From the NCBI GenBank assembly GCA_015068175.1, contig SVLA01000091.1:1-8110 (forward strand): a stretch of DNA of 8,110 bases, given 5' to 3'. Of this stretch, positions 1-6,947 are shown piece after piece; positions within the stretch are counted from its first letter, which is position 1, and each line of letters opens with the position of its first letter. The position numbers and the translations under genes were made by a program. The DNA is from Oscillospiraceae bacterium. GTDB taxonomy: Bacteria > Bacillota_A > Clostridia > Oscillospirales > Oscillospiraceae. The notes beneath the pieces were generated by a model. The model saw nothing but the letters and a program-made list of their open reading frames with translations, did not search any database and had not been told where the DNA came from.

Positions 1-542
1 TCCCGGAAAATGCCGTTGTAGCGGAAAAAGTCCTGATCCTCCAGATAACTGCCGCAGCACCATTTCAGCACCTTCACCCGCAGGGTATTGCTGCCGGCGC
101 GGATGTGGTCGGTGATGTCGAATTCCGCCTGGAGATGGCTGCCCTGGGTAAAACCCACATAATCGCCGTTGACGTAAAGATAGGCGCAGGAGGACACGCC
201 CTCCAGCACAAAATAGACCTTGCCCCATTTTTCCGCCAGTTCAAAGGTCCGCTCATAGATACCGCAGGGATTATCGTCGGGCACATAGGGGGGATCCACG
301 GGATAGGGATAATTGACATTGCAGTAATTGGGATGCTCGTAGCCATGGATCTGCCAGCAGGAGGGCACGGGGATGGTGTCCCAACGGGTGATCTCCGCCG
401 GCACATCGACATCCCGGCTGAAAAAAGCAAAATTCCACCGGCCGTTCAGCAGATGATACTGGCTCCGGCCCCCGGGGATATAGTAACTGCGGGGCGCACA
501 GCGATTTTCCGAAGTCATTCGGGGATTTTCATAGTGTCGCAT
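1..542 (-). CDS. lacZ: GH2 beta-galactosidase (LacZ-like), N-terminal part, cut by window edge
   Basis: Only the first 180 codons are present; the gene continues past position 1. The visible part is the N-terminal jelly-roll (sugar-binding) domain of a glycoside hydrolase family 2 enzyme, which hydrolyses terminal beta-galactosides. It follows E. coli LacZ closely: LNGRWNFAFF (31-41), VPSCWQIHGYEHPNY (59-73), YPVDPPYVPDDNPCGIYER (80-98), VNGDYVGFTQGS (124-135) and GSYLEDQDFFR (164-174). Asn91 and Asp171 align with LacZ residues that line the galactose pocket; the two catalytic Glu residues would lie further on, outside the window. The N terminus has no signal peptide, so the enzyme is probably cytoplasmic. 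The ATG at 540-542 is chosen because AGGAGG ends six bases before it and overlaps the preceding gene's TGA. Cysteines are frequent (62, 74, 93, 119, 162, 163), as tolerated in an anaerobe's cytoplasm. The family is clear; galactoside versus another GH2 substrate (glucuronide, mannoside) cannot be settled without the catalytic domain, though the LacZ-type motifs favour galactoside. Confidence 0.88.
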   Translation of the reverse strand, partial: MRHYENPRMTSENRCAPRSYYIPGGRSQYHLLNGRWNFAFFSRDVDVPAEITRWDTIPVPSCWQIHGYEHPNYCNVNYPYPVDPPYVPDDNPCGIYERTFELAEKWGKVYFVLEGVSSCAYLYVNGDYVGFTQGSHLQAEFDITDHIRAGSNTLRVKVLKWCCGSYLEDQDFFRYNGIFR

Positions 543-548
543 AGCCAA

Positions 549-554
549 CCTCCT
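549..554 (-). promoter_or_regulatory. Shine-Dalgarno AGGAGG for the GH2 gene
   Basis: AGGAGG lies six bases upstream of the ATG at 540-542 and its first A is the last base of the TGA stop of the preceding gene. It fixes the start of the truncated beta-galactosidase and suggests coupled translation. Confidence 0.85.
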
Positions 555-2188
555 CAGGGTTTGATGGTGATCACATGGTGGAACTGGGTGTAGTCCGTCA
601 GGTAGACCGTGGCGGCGCCGGGGGTCTTGGTCTCGCTGTCCTCCTTGCCGTCGGTAAAATGATGGGCGCCGAAGGCAGGACCCACCTCCATGGACGCAGC
701 GCCATTGGCCACGGTGAAGAAGGAATCCTTCAGCACCAGCACCTCGTCGCCCCGGACGGGCATGGTCAGATGGTCATTGGAAATGCGGTCGATGCCGAAG
801 AAGGCCAGTTCGATCCGCCAGGGGGCCCCTTCCACGCCGGAAGTCTGCACCTCCACTTCCAGGTCCTCCCCTTTTTCCCGGACCCACACGTCGATGTCCA
901 TATCCGGGCCCCACTTCTTGGGCCGGGCGGCATTGTCCATCTGCCACCAGTCGGAGGTGGCCGGCTTTTCCGGAAAAGGCAGATAATACCAGCCCTTCAT
1001 CCGCTGATGCAGATGGAAGGCGCCGGTTTCGTCCATTTCCATGGTCTGGGCCTTGAAGGCCCGATGCTCGCAGAAGCTGCCGCCGATCTTCACCGCCAGC
1101 TTGATGGAACCGTTGTGGACCCAGAGGAAATTGGACTTATCCTTCATCACCGTGTAGGTATAGCGGCCCTTGCGGACCCGGGCGATGCCGGATTCGGCAT
1201 AATAGGCGTGGTATTCGGTGGGGGTGCCACAGACCGCCGCCTCAAAATCGATGAGCTCCGGGTGGAGCATATAGCGGATGAGGCAGTTGGGGGAAAGGAT
1301 ATTCTTGTCCCGGACCACCTCAAAGGTGTAGTTGGCCATGGCGGCAAATTCCGGGATGCTGTATTTTGCGCCCATGTAGAGATAGAACCAGTAGTATCCG
1401 TCGGGGTACACCAGCCGGTCCTTGTCGAAGCGGGTGGAATTGGCGGTAAAAATGCTGTCATCCGGCTCCCAGTAGGTCAGCATCATCTTCAGGTTGCGGA
1501 TAACATGCTGTTCAAAGGCGTCATCCCCCAGGGCCTCCGCCAGCAGCAGCATGGCCTGGTTGTTGACGCCGTTGTAATTGCCGGCGGATTTTTCGGAATA
1601 TTCGCCGTCGTCGTTGCAATCGATGCCTTCCTTCAGGTAAGCGAAGGCAGCCCGGGTCAGCTCTTCGTCTTTGTACAGCTTGCCGCACTGGGCCAGCAGG
1701 GCTGCAATGGCCCAGCGATGGTTGGGGGTATGGAAACCGCCCTCCAGCAATCCCCGGCCGCCGTCATGGATGATCCGGTCCAGCTTTTTCAGCAGACGGT
1801 TTTCATCCTCTGTCCGGGTCTTTCGTCCCTTCAGATACTGGGCCAGATGCAGGATGATGCCGATGCAGAAGGCGGTATCCGGGGCGGAGAAAAAGTTGCA
1901 GGTGATATAGTCAAACAGACCGTTTTCATGCTGGGTGGAGCGGACATAGTCCAGGCCCGTCAGCATGGCCCGGAGCAGTTCGGGGTCGTGGTACAGCGCG
2001 CTGTCTTCGTTGCAGTACACCGCGCCCATGTCCGCGATGCAGTACAGCGCGTGTTTTTGCATATAAACGCCGTTGGGCATCACGAACGCGCCGTAATAGG
2101 GGCTGTTTTGGTCCCAATTCTGGGTCTTCATATGCCGCCGGGCCCGGAGTTCCGTGTCCCGGACCATCTGTTCGTAATGGGTTCTCAT
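554..2188 (-). CDS. Uncharacterised heparinase II/III-like protein (alpha/alpha-toroid plus beta-sandwich), probable glycan-active enzyme
   Basis: I do not recognise this 544-residue protein by name. Residues 1 to about 310 look like helical repeats of an alpha/alpha toroid, with conserved-looking turns GLFDY (90-94), SAPDTAF (101-107), GGFHTPNHRW (150-159) and SAGNYNGVNNQ (201-211). At ESGIARVRKG (332-341) it changes to beta-rich sequence to the C terminus. An ESG-x-x-x-x-R stretch leading into a beta-sandwich is typical of heparinase II/III and related alginate lyases, which use Asn/His plus Tyr. Here Asn156-His157 and Tyr205 are plausible equivalents, but this is inference. There is no signal peptide or membrane segment, so it should be cytoplasmic, unlike most secreted lyases. 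The gene sits 12 bases after the ROK kinase (TAAGGAGG junction) and 11 before the GH2 gene, arguing for a role on the same glycan. It could instead be a glycosidase of toroid fold. Fold moderately sure; reaction unknown. Confidence 0.75.
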   Translation of the reverse strand: MRTHYEQMVRDTELRARRHMKTQNWDQNSPYYGAFVMPNGVYMQKHALYCIADMGAVYCNEDSALYHDPELLRAMLTGLDYVRSTQHENGLFDYITCNFFSAPDTAFCIGIILHLAQYLKGRKTRTEDENRLLKKLDRIIHDGGRGLLEGGFHTPNHRWAIAALLAQCGKLYKDEELTRAAFAYLKEGIDCNDDGEYSEKSAGNYNGVNNQAMLLLAEALGDDAFEQHVIRNLKMMLTYWEPDDSIFTANSTRFDKDRLVYPDGYYWFYLYMGAKYSIPEFAAMANYTFEVVRDKNILSPNCLIRYMLHPELIDFEAAVCGTPTEYHAYYAESGIARVRKGRYTYTVMKDKSNFLWVHNGSIKLAVKIGGSFCEHRAFKAQTMEMDETGAFHLHQRMKGWYYLPFPEKPATSDWWQMDNAARPKKWGPDMDIDVWVREKGEDLEVEVQTSGVEGAPWRIELAFFGIDRISNDHLTMPVRGDEVLVLKDSFFTVANGAASMEVGPAFGAHHFTDGKEDSETKTPGAATVYLTDYTQFHHVITIKP

Positions 2189-2200
2189 GGAATTTCCTCC

Positions 2201-3097
2201 TTATAACAACGCCGCCCCAAGAATGCCGGCATCATTGCCCAGCCGGGCCAGCACGATCCGGGTATTGCTCCCGGCTTTTTTCGCAAAGACCCGGTCAAAG
2301 GTCTTCGCCCGAACCGGCTCCAGCAGCGCATCCCCGGCGGCGCTGACGCCGCCGCCGATACACAAATAGTCCGGCCCGAAAATATTGATGATATTGGCAA
2401 ATCCTTCCGCAAGGTAAGCGGTGTACCGATCCAGAACCGAAATATAGGCCTGCTCCCCTGCCGCCGCCCGGTCAAAGACGGTTTTCGCCTCGGTGACGGT
2501 GTCGCGGGTGGCCGCGCAGGCCTGCCGGATCAGCGCCGTGGCAGAGCCATAGGCTTCGAAACAGCCTTTTCTTCCGCAGCCGCAGGGCTGGCCATCCATG
2601 TGGATGGTCATATGACCCAGTTCGCCGGCGGCGTTATTGATGCCAGTATACAGTTGGCCGTTTAAGATGATACCGCCGCCGATCCCCGTTCCCAGAGTCA
2701 CCAACACAAAGGAGGTGCCTTCATAGCCGCCGCCCCGGAATTCGCCCAGGGCCGCCGCGTCGGCGTCATTGGCCATCCGCACCGGCAAACCCAGCGCTTT
2801 CTCCAAAGGCGCCTTCAGCGGCGCGGAGGAAAAGCCAAGATGGTCCGCGTCCCGCATCCAGCCGTTCTGCAGATCGGCGGTGCAGGGCACCCCCACGCCC
2901 ACGCTGTGGATCTGCCCATTTCGCAGGCCGTTTCGCTCCATCAGCGTCCGGGTCAGGTGCGCCATATTGCGGACGATGCGGTCCGGGTCCGTGGGGAGGT
3001 TGGTTTTGACCGCCGCCCGGTCCACGATGGCGCCGTTTTCATCCACCAGGCCGGCGGCAATATTGGTGCCGCCCAGGTCGATTCCGATTCTGTACAT
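2201..3097 (-). CDS. ROK-family sugar kinase (glucokinase/hexokinase type)
   Basis: A 298-residue ROK kinase, the usual length, which phosphorylates a free hexose with ATP in the cytoplasm. The ATP phosphate loop DLGGTN is at 7-12. The catalytic base is Asp111 in ANDADAAALGE (109-119), and GTGIGGG is at 136-142. GELGH (158-162) with CGCGRKGC (172-179) supplies the expected zinc ligands His162, Cys172, Cys174 and Cys179, followed by Glu181. There is no N-terminal helix-turn-helix, so it is an enzyme and not a ROK repressor. The start ATG at 3095-3097 gives the canonical short N terminus before the P-loop and is preceded by AAGAGGAA. It lies 11 bases after the alpha-mannosidase gene and 12 before the lyase-like gene. 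ROK members act on glucose, mannose, fructose, allose or N-acetylhexosamines, and sequence alone does not separate these. The neighbouring mannosidase and beta-galactosidase make mannose or glucose the best guesses. Confidence 0.92.
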   Translation of the reverse strand: MYRIGIDLGGTNIAAGLVDENGAIVDRAAVKTNLPTDPDRIVRNMAHLTRTLMERNGLRNGQIHSVGVGVPCTADLQNGWMRDADHLGFSSAPLKAPLEKALGLPVRMANDADAAALGEFRGGGYEGTSFVLVTLGTGIGGGIILNGQLYTGINNAAGELGHMTIHMDGQPCGCGRKGCFEAYGSATALIRQACAATRDTVTEAKTVFDRAAAGEQAYISVLDRYTAYLAEGFANIINIFGPDYLCIGGGVSAAGDALLEPVRAKTFDRVFAKKAGSNTRIVLARLGNDAGILGAALL

Positions 3098-3108
3098 ACA
3101 AGTTCCTC

Positions 3109-6081
3109 TTAGAAGTGAAGAATAAAGGTCTTGATCTCAAAAGCGCCGAATTCCAGCCGCCGGTCCGTCACGGCCCGGCCGTCCTCTTCCAGCATATCCG
3201 TTTCCTCGATCCGGCGGATCTTTTCGTGGGCGGTGAAATGGCAGGACGTGGCCTTGCCCATGGTCTCGCAGACCCGGACCAGCAGGGCATTTTCCGCCGT
3301 ATCCGCCGGTTTGACCGTGTCCACCACGATATTTTTGGCATCGGTCAGGAAAATGGGACTTTGGCCTGCCGGCATGGCGCCGCACGCCAGGGGCGTATTG
3401 CACTCCGCCGCCTGCAGCGCCACATCCGAATCCGCAAAGGCGCCGTCGAAGGGGCAGAACCAGTAGCGGAAAGACTGCATTCCCCGGTCCGCATTCTGAT
3501 CGGGCATCATGGGAGACCGCAGCAGGGTCAGGCGGATCTCGCTGTCCACTACGTTGACGCCATACTTACCGTCGTTGATCACCGCCGCGCCGTGGGCGCC
3601 GTCGGTCAGGGCCGTATAGCGGTGGTTGCAAACTTCGTAGCGATCCTTGTCGGTCTGGTAGGATCGATGATTGGGCCGCTTCACATAGCCGTACTGGATC
3701 TCGTGGATGGCCTCATTGGTATAAGCATTCACCGGGAAAGCCACCTTCAGCATCTTATGGCGCTCCTGCCAATCGATATGGGTGACAAATCCCAGAGCCT
3801 TGCTGTCAGCGGACAGCTCGATCCGCTGAGTCAATTGAGACTCCCCGACGGTCCGCCGGATCTCCAGCGCCGCCAGGCCGCTGCCGGGATGCACGGTCAC
3901 CGTCACCGGGCCTTCCAGGGCCACGGGAGTATGTTCATACATGCTGCCCAGTTCCCAGGCATCATAGCAGGTGTTCACATCTTTGAACATCAGGAAGCGG
4001 TTGCCCTGACCGGCCAGATACTCCGTATCCCCGCCGGGCCGTTTGACGCTGATCACCTGGCCCTGGGGGTCGATGCGGCAGATCAGGTGCTGATTGGCCA
4101 GGATATAGCAGCCTTCCTCTGCCCGGTATTCCAGGGAGACGGGATGGCTGTGAGGTGCATCACGCCGGATCACGGCGCTGCTCTGGGCCGGTACCGTCAC
4201 GCCGTGGCGCACCACGTCCCAGCTCAGGTGATTGCAGACCGTCTGCTCCGCCCCGGTCCCGTCCCCGGCGGGCAGGATCTCCTGCAGCAGTTCATAACAG
4301 CCGTCACAGACTGCCCGCAGTTCCCGCTCCGCCCGCTGATGGACCCGGGCAATGGAGGTGCCGGGGGCAATATCGTGGAATTGGTTAAACAGCAGCTTTT
4401 TCCACAGTTCTTTCAGGCGGATGGCCCAATTTTCGGGCATTTTTCCGCCTTCCAACAGTTGCCGGGCCAGGAAATATTCCAACAGTTTCAGGGCCTGCTC
4501 CGCATCCCGGATGCCCTTCTTGGTCTTGGCCTGGGTGGTCAGGGTGCCCCGATGCCAGGCCAGGTACAGTTCGCCCCGGAAGGTCTCTGCGGGATCGGGA
4601 TGGCGGCGGAAGTATTCCACCGGGCTTTCCATATGGCACCGGGGAGCGCCTTCCAGATCCCGGCAGCGCCGGGCCATCTCCACCATTTCCCGGGTGGGAC
4701 CGCCGCCGCCGTCGCCGAAGCCGAAGGGGAACATGAGTCCGTCGATGTTTTCCTGCTGGACCCGGTCCTCTTCCCAGCGGGTGATCAGGTCTCCGGCCTG
4801 GAAATTGGCATTGTTTTTCTTAAAGGTATGGGCCAGGACTTTACTGCCGTCAATGCCTTCCCACCAGAACAGATTGTAGGGGAAGGGTTCGGCCTCGGGA
4901 TCCTGGCGGATCAGTTTTTGGGTGGCAAAATAGGGGATCTTGCATTTTTTCATGATCTGGGGCAGGGCGCCGGAGAAGCCGAAGGTGTCCGGCATCCAGG
5001 CCATCCGGGACTCCACGCCCAGATTTTCCCTATACCAGCGCTTGCCCCACACGAACTGGCGGATGAGGCTCTCGCCGGCGGGGATATTGGTGTCGCTTTC
5101 CACCCACAGGGCCCCTTCGGGATAGAATTTCCCTTCCCTCACCTTTTCCAGGATCCGTTGGTAGACCTGGGGATACAGTTCCCTGATCCACTCCAGAATG
5201 GGCGGCTCGCACAGCAGGAACTGATAGTCCTCATATTCCTCCATCAGCGCCAACTGGTTGGTGTAAGTCCGGGCGGTCTTGCGCATGGTCTCCTCCACGG
5301 GCCACAGCCAGGCCAGATCCAGATGGGACTGGCCGAACACGGTATAATCCGGCGCGGTGGAACCGTTGCGGCATTCCAGCAGGGGTTTCAGCACCTTGCC
5401 GGCCGCCACCACGGAGGCAGTCAGGGCCGGTTCCGGCAGTTCAAAATCCGCGATATAAGTAAATTTCTTCAAGCCTTCCAGTATCTTCATGGTCCGAAGA
5501 TCCTTTTCGGGCAATTTCTGCACCAGGCTGTAGAGCGTCAGGTAGTCCATGGCCACCTGGAACAGTTCTTCGTTCCAGACGCCGAAATGGGACGGACCCA
5601 CCGTCACCTGGCATTCCGGCGGCTCCGGAACGGTGTCCGCGCCCCAGGCCACGATGCCGGCCCCTTCGTTGCGGATGCCGTGGCCGGCGTAGCACTCGGC
5701 GTAAATTTCATAGGTTTCCCCTGCATCGGCACAGCGGGTCAGGGTGATGTAGCGGTGCTTCTTGTCGATGGCCCCGGCCTCCCGGCCGTTGACCCAAACC
5801 AGCATCTCCTCAGCGGTATTCAGAGTAAACACCACCCGTTTTCCCGCCAATTCGGGGCCAACGGTCACATTTCCCCGAAACCAGCCATACTCCCATTTCT
5901 TTCCCCATTGCATGCCAACAGGCGCAGGGGCATACTGCCCCTGCGCTGCGTGTTCATAGGATAAATGCTCCATGGTGGTGAAGAAGGAGACCGGGATGGC
6001 CCCCGCCCTGCGGTAATAGTGTTTCGGAAACTGCTCCGCCCAAATGCGAAGCCGGTCGCTCCACTGTCTGCCAATGTTCAT
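3109..6081 (-). CDS. GH38 alpha-mannosidase, cytosolic (MAN2C1/AMS1-like)
   Basis: A complete 990-residue glycoside hydrolase family 38 enzyme, which removes alpha-linked mannose with retention of configuration using a zinc ion. The N-terminal beta domain (about 50-150, with WVNGREAGAID) is that of the cytosolic/vacuolar subgroup. The catalytic domain begins with GQSHLDLAWLWP (250-261): His253 and Asp255 are zinc ligands. Asp365 in MPDTFGF (363-369) is the expected nucleophile, GFGDGGGGP (454-462) carries a candidate acid/base at Asp457, and His569 in NQFHDIAPGTS (566-576) is the last zinc ligand. The C-terminal beta domains include HKMLKVAFPV (775-784) and LTLLRSPMMPD (851-861). All key residues are present and the length fits. 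There is no signal peptide, so it trims imported mannosides inside the cell. The start is supported by AGGAGAGG seven bases upstream. It follows the IolB-like gene after 76 bases and precedes the kinase by 11. Linkage preference (1,2/1,3/1,6, or an aglycone) cannot be read from the sequence. Confidence 0.95.
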   Translation of the reverse strand: MNIGRQWSDRLRIWAEQFPKHYYRRAGAIPVSFFTTMEHLSYEHAAQGQYAPAPVGMQWGKKWEYGWFRGNVTVGPELAGKRVVFTLNTAEEMLVWVNGREAGAIDKKHRYITLTRCADAGETYEIYAECYAGHGIRNEGAGIVAWGADTVPEPPECQVTVGPSHFGVWNEELFQVAMDYLTLYSLVQKLPEKDLRTMKILEGLKKFTYIADFELPEPALTASVVAAGKVLKPLLECRNGSTAPDYTVFGQSHLDLAWLWPVEETMRKTARTYTNQLALMEEYEDYQFLLCEPPILEWIRELYPQVYQRILEKVREGKFYPEGALWVESDTNIPAGESLIRQFVWGKRWYRENLGVESRMAWMPDTFGFSGALPQIMKKCKIPYFATQKLIRQDPEAEPFPYNLFWWEGIDGSKVLAHTFKKNNANFQAGDLITRWEEDRVQQENIDGLMFPFGFGDGGGGPTREMVEMARRCRDLEGAPRCHMESPVEYFRRHPDPAETFRGELYLAWHRGTLTTQAKTKKGIRDAEQALKLLEYFLARQLLEGGKMPENWAIRLKELWKKLLFNQFHDIAPGTSIARVHQRAERELRAVCDGCYELLQEILPAGDGTGAEQTVCNHLSWDVVRHGVTVPAQSSAVIRRDAPHSHPVSLEYRAEEGCYILANQHLICRIDPQGQVISVKRPGGDTEYLAGQGNRFLMFKDVNTCYDAWELGSMYEHTPVALEGPVTVTVHPGSGLAALEIRRTVGESQLTQRIELSADSKALGFVTHIDWQERHKMLKVAFPVNAYTNEAIHEIQYGYVKRPNHRSYQTDKDRYEVCNHRYTALTDGAHGAAVINDGKYGVNVVDSEIRLTLLRSPMMPDQNADRGMQSFRYWFCPFDGAFADSDVALQAAECNTPLACGAMPAGQSPIFLTDAKNIVVDTVKPADTAENALLVRVCETMGKATSCHFTAHEKIRRIEETDMLEEDGRAVTDRRLEFGAFEIKTFILHF

Positions 6082-6088
6082 AGTATTA

Positions 6089-6096
6089 CCTCTCCT
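6089..6096 (-). promoter_or_regulatory. Shine-Dalgarno AGGAGAGG for the GH38 gene
   Basis: AGGAGAGG lies seven bases before the ATG at 6079-6081. Unlike the other internal junctions of the cluster it is not joined to the previous stop codon, which is about 60 bases away, so this gene must recruit ribosomes independently. Confidence 0.7.
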
Positions 6097-6110
6097 GCCT
6101 CATGGTGTGC

Positions 6111-6132
6111 GGACCGGCATCCTTGACGGTCC
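6111..6132 (-). other. Hairpin in the iolB-GH38 intergenic gap
   Basis: The 76-base gap 6082-6157 contains a perfect 6-base inverted repeat, GGACCG at 6111-6116 and CGGTCC at 6127-6132, around a 10-base loop. In the transcript it would form a small GC-rich stem about 30 bases before the GH38 start. No run of T follows on the minus strand, so it is not an intrinsic terminator. It might be an mRNA processing or stability element, or chance. No promoter was seen in the gap. Confidence 0.35.
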
Positions 6133-6157
6133 TTCTTCTCCGATCCGCCCTATGGAT

Positions 6158-6937
6158 TTATTTCATCCGGGCGTCGATCCAGGTATACCGGGGATCCACG
6201 ATCCGGTCGGTCCAGGGGTTACCCTCCAGGTGCCGGATCATCCAGCAGTAGTACATGGGGAAGGCCGGGGCCGTCACCTGGGGATGGGTCACACCGCCGG
6301 GAATGCAGGCACAGCTTCCGTCTTTAATTTTATACACATTCTCCCCTAAAAAGCAAGCACCAAATCCTTCGCTCCGTTCAAATCGGTAGTAATACACTTC
6401 CGGCTGGGGGTGGTGATGGGGAGTATAGCTGGACCAGCCGCCCTGGTGATTGACCACCTCGCCCAGGACCATGTTGGAATAGGGGGCATTTTTGTAATCA
6501 AACACGGTGCGGACCGTCCGCTTCATCTTGTTGTCGTAAACATCCAGGCCGAAAATATCGTCCCGGCAATCCTCCGGGCGGTAGAACACGCTGTCAAATA
6601 CCCGGTCATTTTCCGTCTGCTGGATCAGCACTTCGCTGTCCTCATGGGCATAGACCGACACCTGGACATCCTTGCTGACGTGCAGACAGCAGGGCCCTTC
6701 CGCAATGAAACTGCGCCGGACCACCGTTTCCTCCCGGTCTTCCCAACGGAACGTCACATGGCCCTTTACCAGCAACACGGCGGTCTCGCCCACACAGTAA
6801 CGGTTGACCAATTCCTGATCCGGGACCATGCGATGGACGCAAATGTTCATCATCATGTCATTGTCCCGGTCTCCGGCGCGGCACAGTTCCTTTTCGCCAA
6901 AGGCATCGAATTCGGGATAATGGAATTCCTTGCTCAT
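6158..6937 (-). CDS. iolB: 5-deoxy-glucuronate isomerase (IolB; KduI/IolB cupin family)
   Basis: A 259-residue protein of the KduI/IolB family, close to the usual 260-275. IolB converts 5-deoxy-D-glucuronate to 2-deoxy-5-keto-D-gluconate in myo-inositol breakdown; the sister enzyme KduI isomerises a pectin-derived keto-uronate. It is a bicupin. The C-terminal cupin has GGWSSYTPHHHPQPEVYYYR (166-185) and PGGVTHPQV (213-221), so His174, His176, Glu180 and His218 are the expected metal ligands. The WSSYxPH signature favours IolB over KduI, in which this stretch differs. There is no signal peptide; it is cytoplasmic. The ATG at 6935-6937 has TAAGGGTGG in front, in which TAA is the stop of the dehydrogenase gene 10 bases upstream. 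Pairing with an IolG-type dehydrogenase supports an inositol-related step, but iolC, iolD and iolE are not in the window and the true substrate may be different. Family sure, substrate moderately so. Confidence 0.88.
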   Translation of the reverse strand: MSKEFHYPEFDAFGEKELCRAGDRDNDMMMNICVHRMVPDQELVNRYCVGETAVLLVKGHVTFRWEDREETVVRRSFIAEGPCCLHVSKDVQVSVYAHEDSEVLIQQTENDRVFDSVFYRPEDCRDDIFGLDVYDNKMKRTVRTVFDYKNAPYSNMVLGEVVNHQGGWSSYTPHHHPQPEVYYYRFERSEGFGACFLGENVYKIKDGSCACIPGGVTHPQVTAPAFPMYYCWMIRHLEGNPWTDRIVDPRYTWIDARMK

Positions 6938-6947
6938 AGCGCCACCC

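Noticed and set aside
575..5964. Very long open frames on the plus strand opposite the lyase-like gene (575-2206) and the mannosidase (3115-5964), with similar ones opposite iolG (6930-7982) and GH2 (105-593).
   Set aside because: They are in exact codon register with the minus-strand genes, so each antisense stop would require a sense TTA, CTA or TCA codon, which this genome nearly avoids. Their products show no family motifs, while the minus-strand products are clear enzymes.
6086..6103. A five-codon mini-frame (ATG to TAA) just before the mannosidase start, as a possible leader peptide.
   Set aside because: It has no Shine-Dalgarno of its own, consists largely of the mannosidase's ribosome binding site, and shows no codon pattern suggestive of attenuation.
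6111..6132. Hairpin considered as a Rho-independent terminator ending an iolG-iolB transcript.
   Set aside because: The stem is only 6 bases with a 10-base loop, and no T run follows it on the minus strand.
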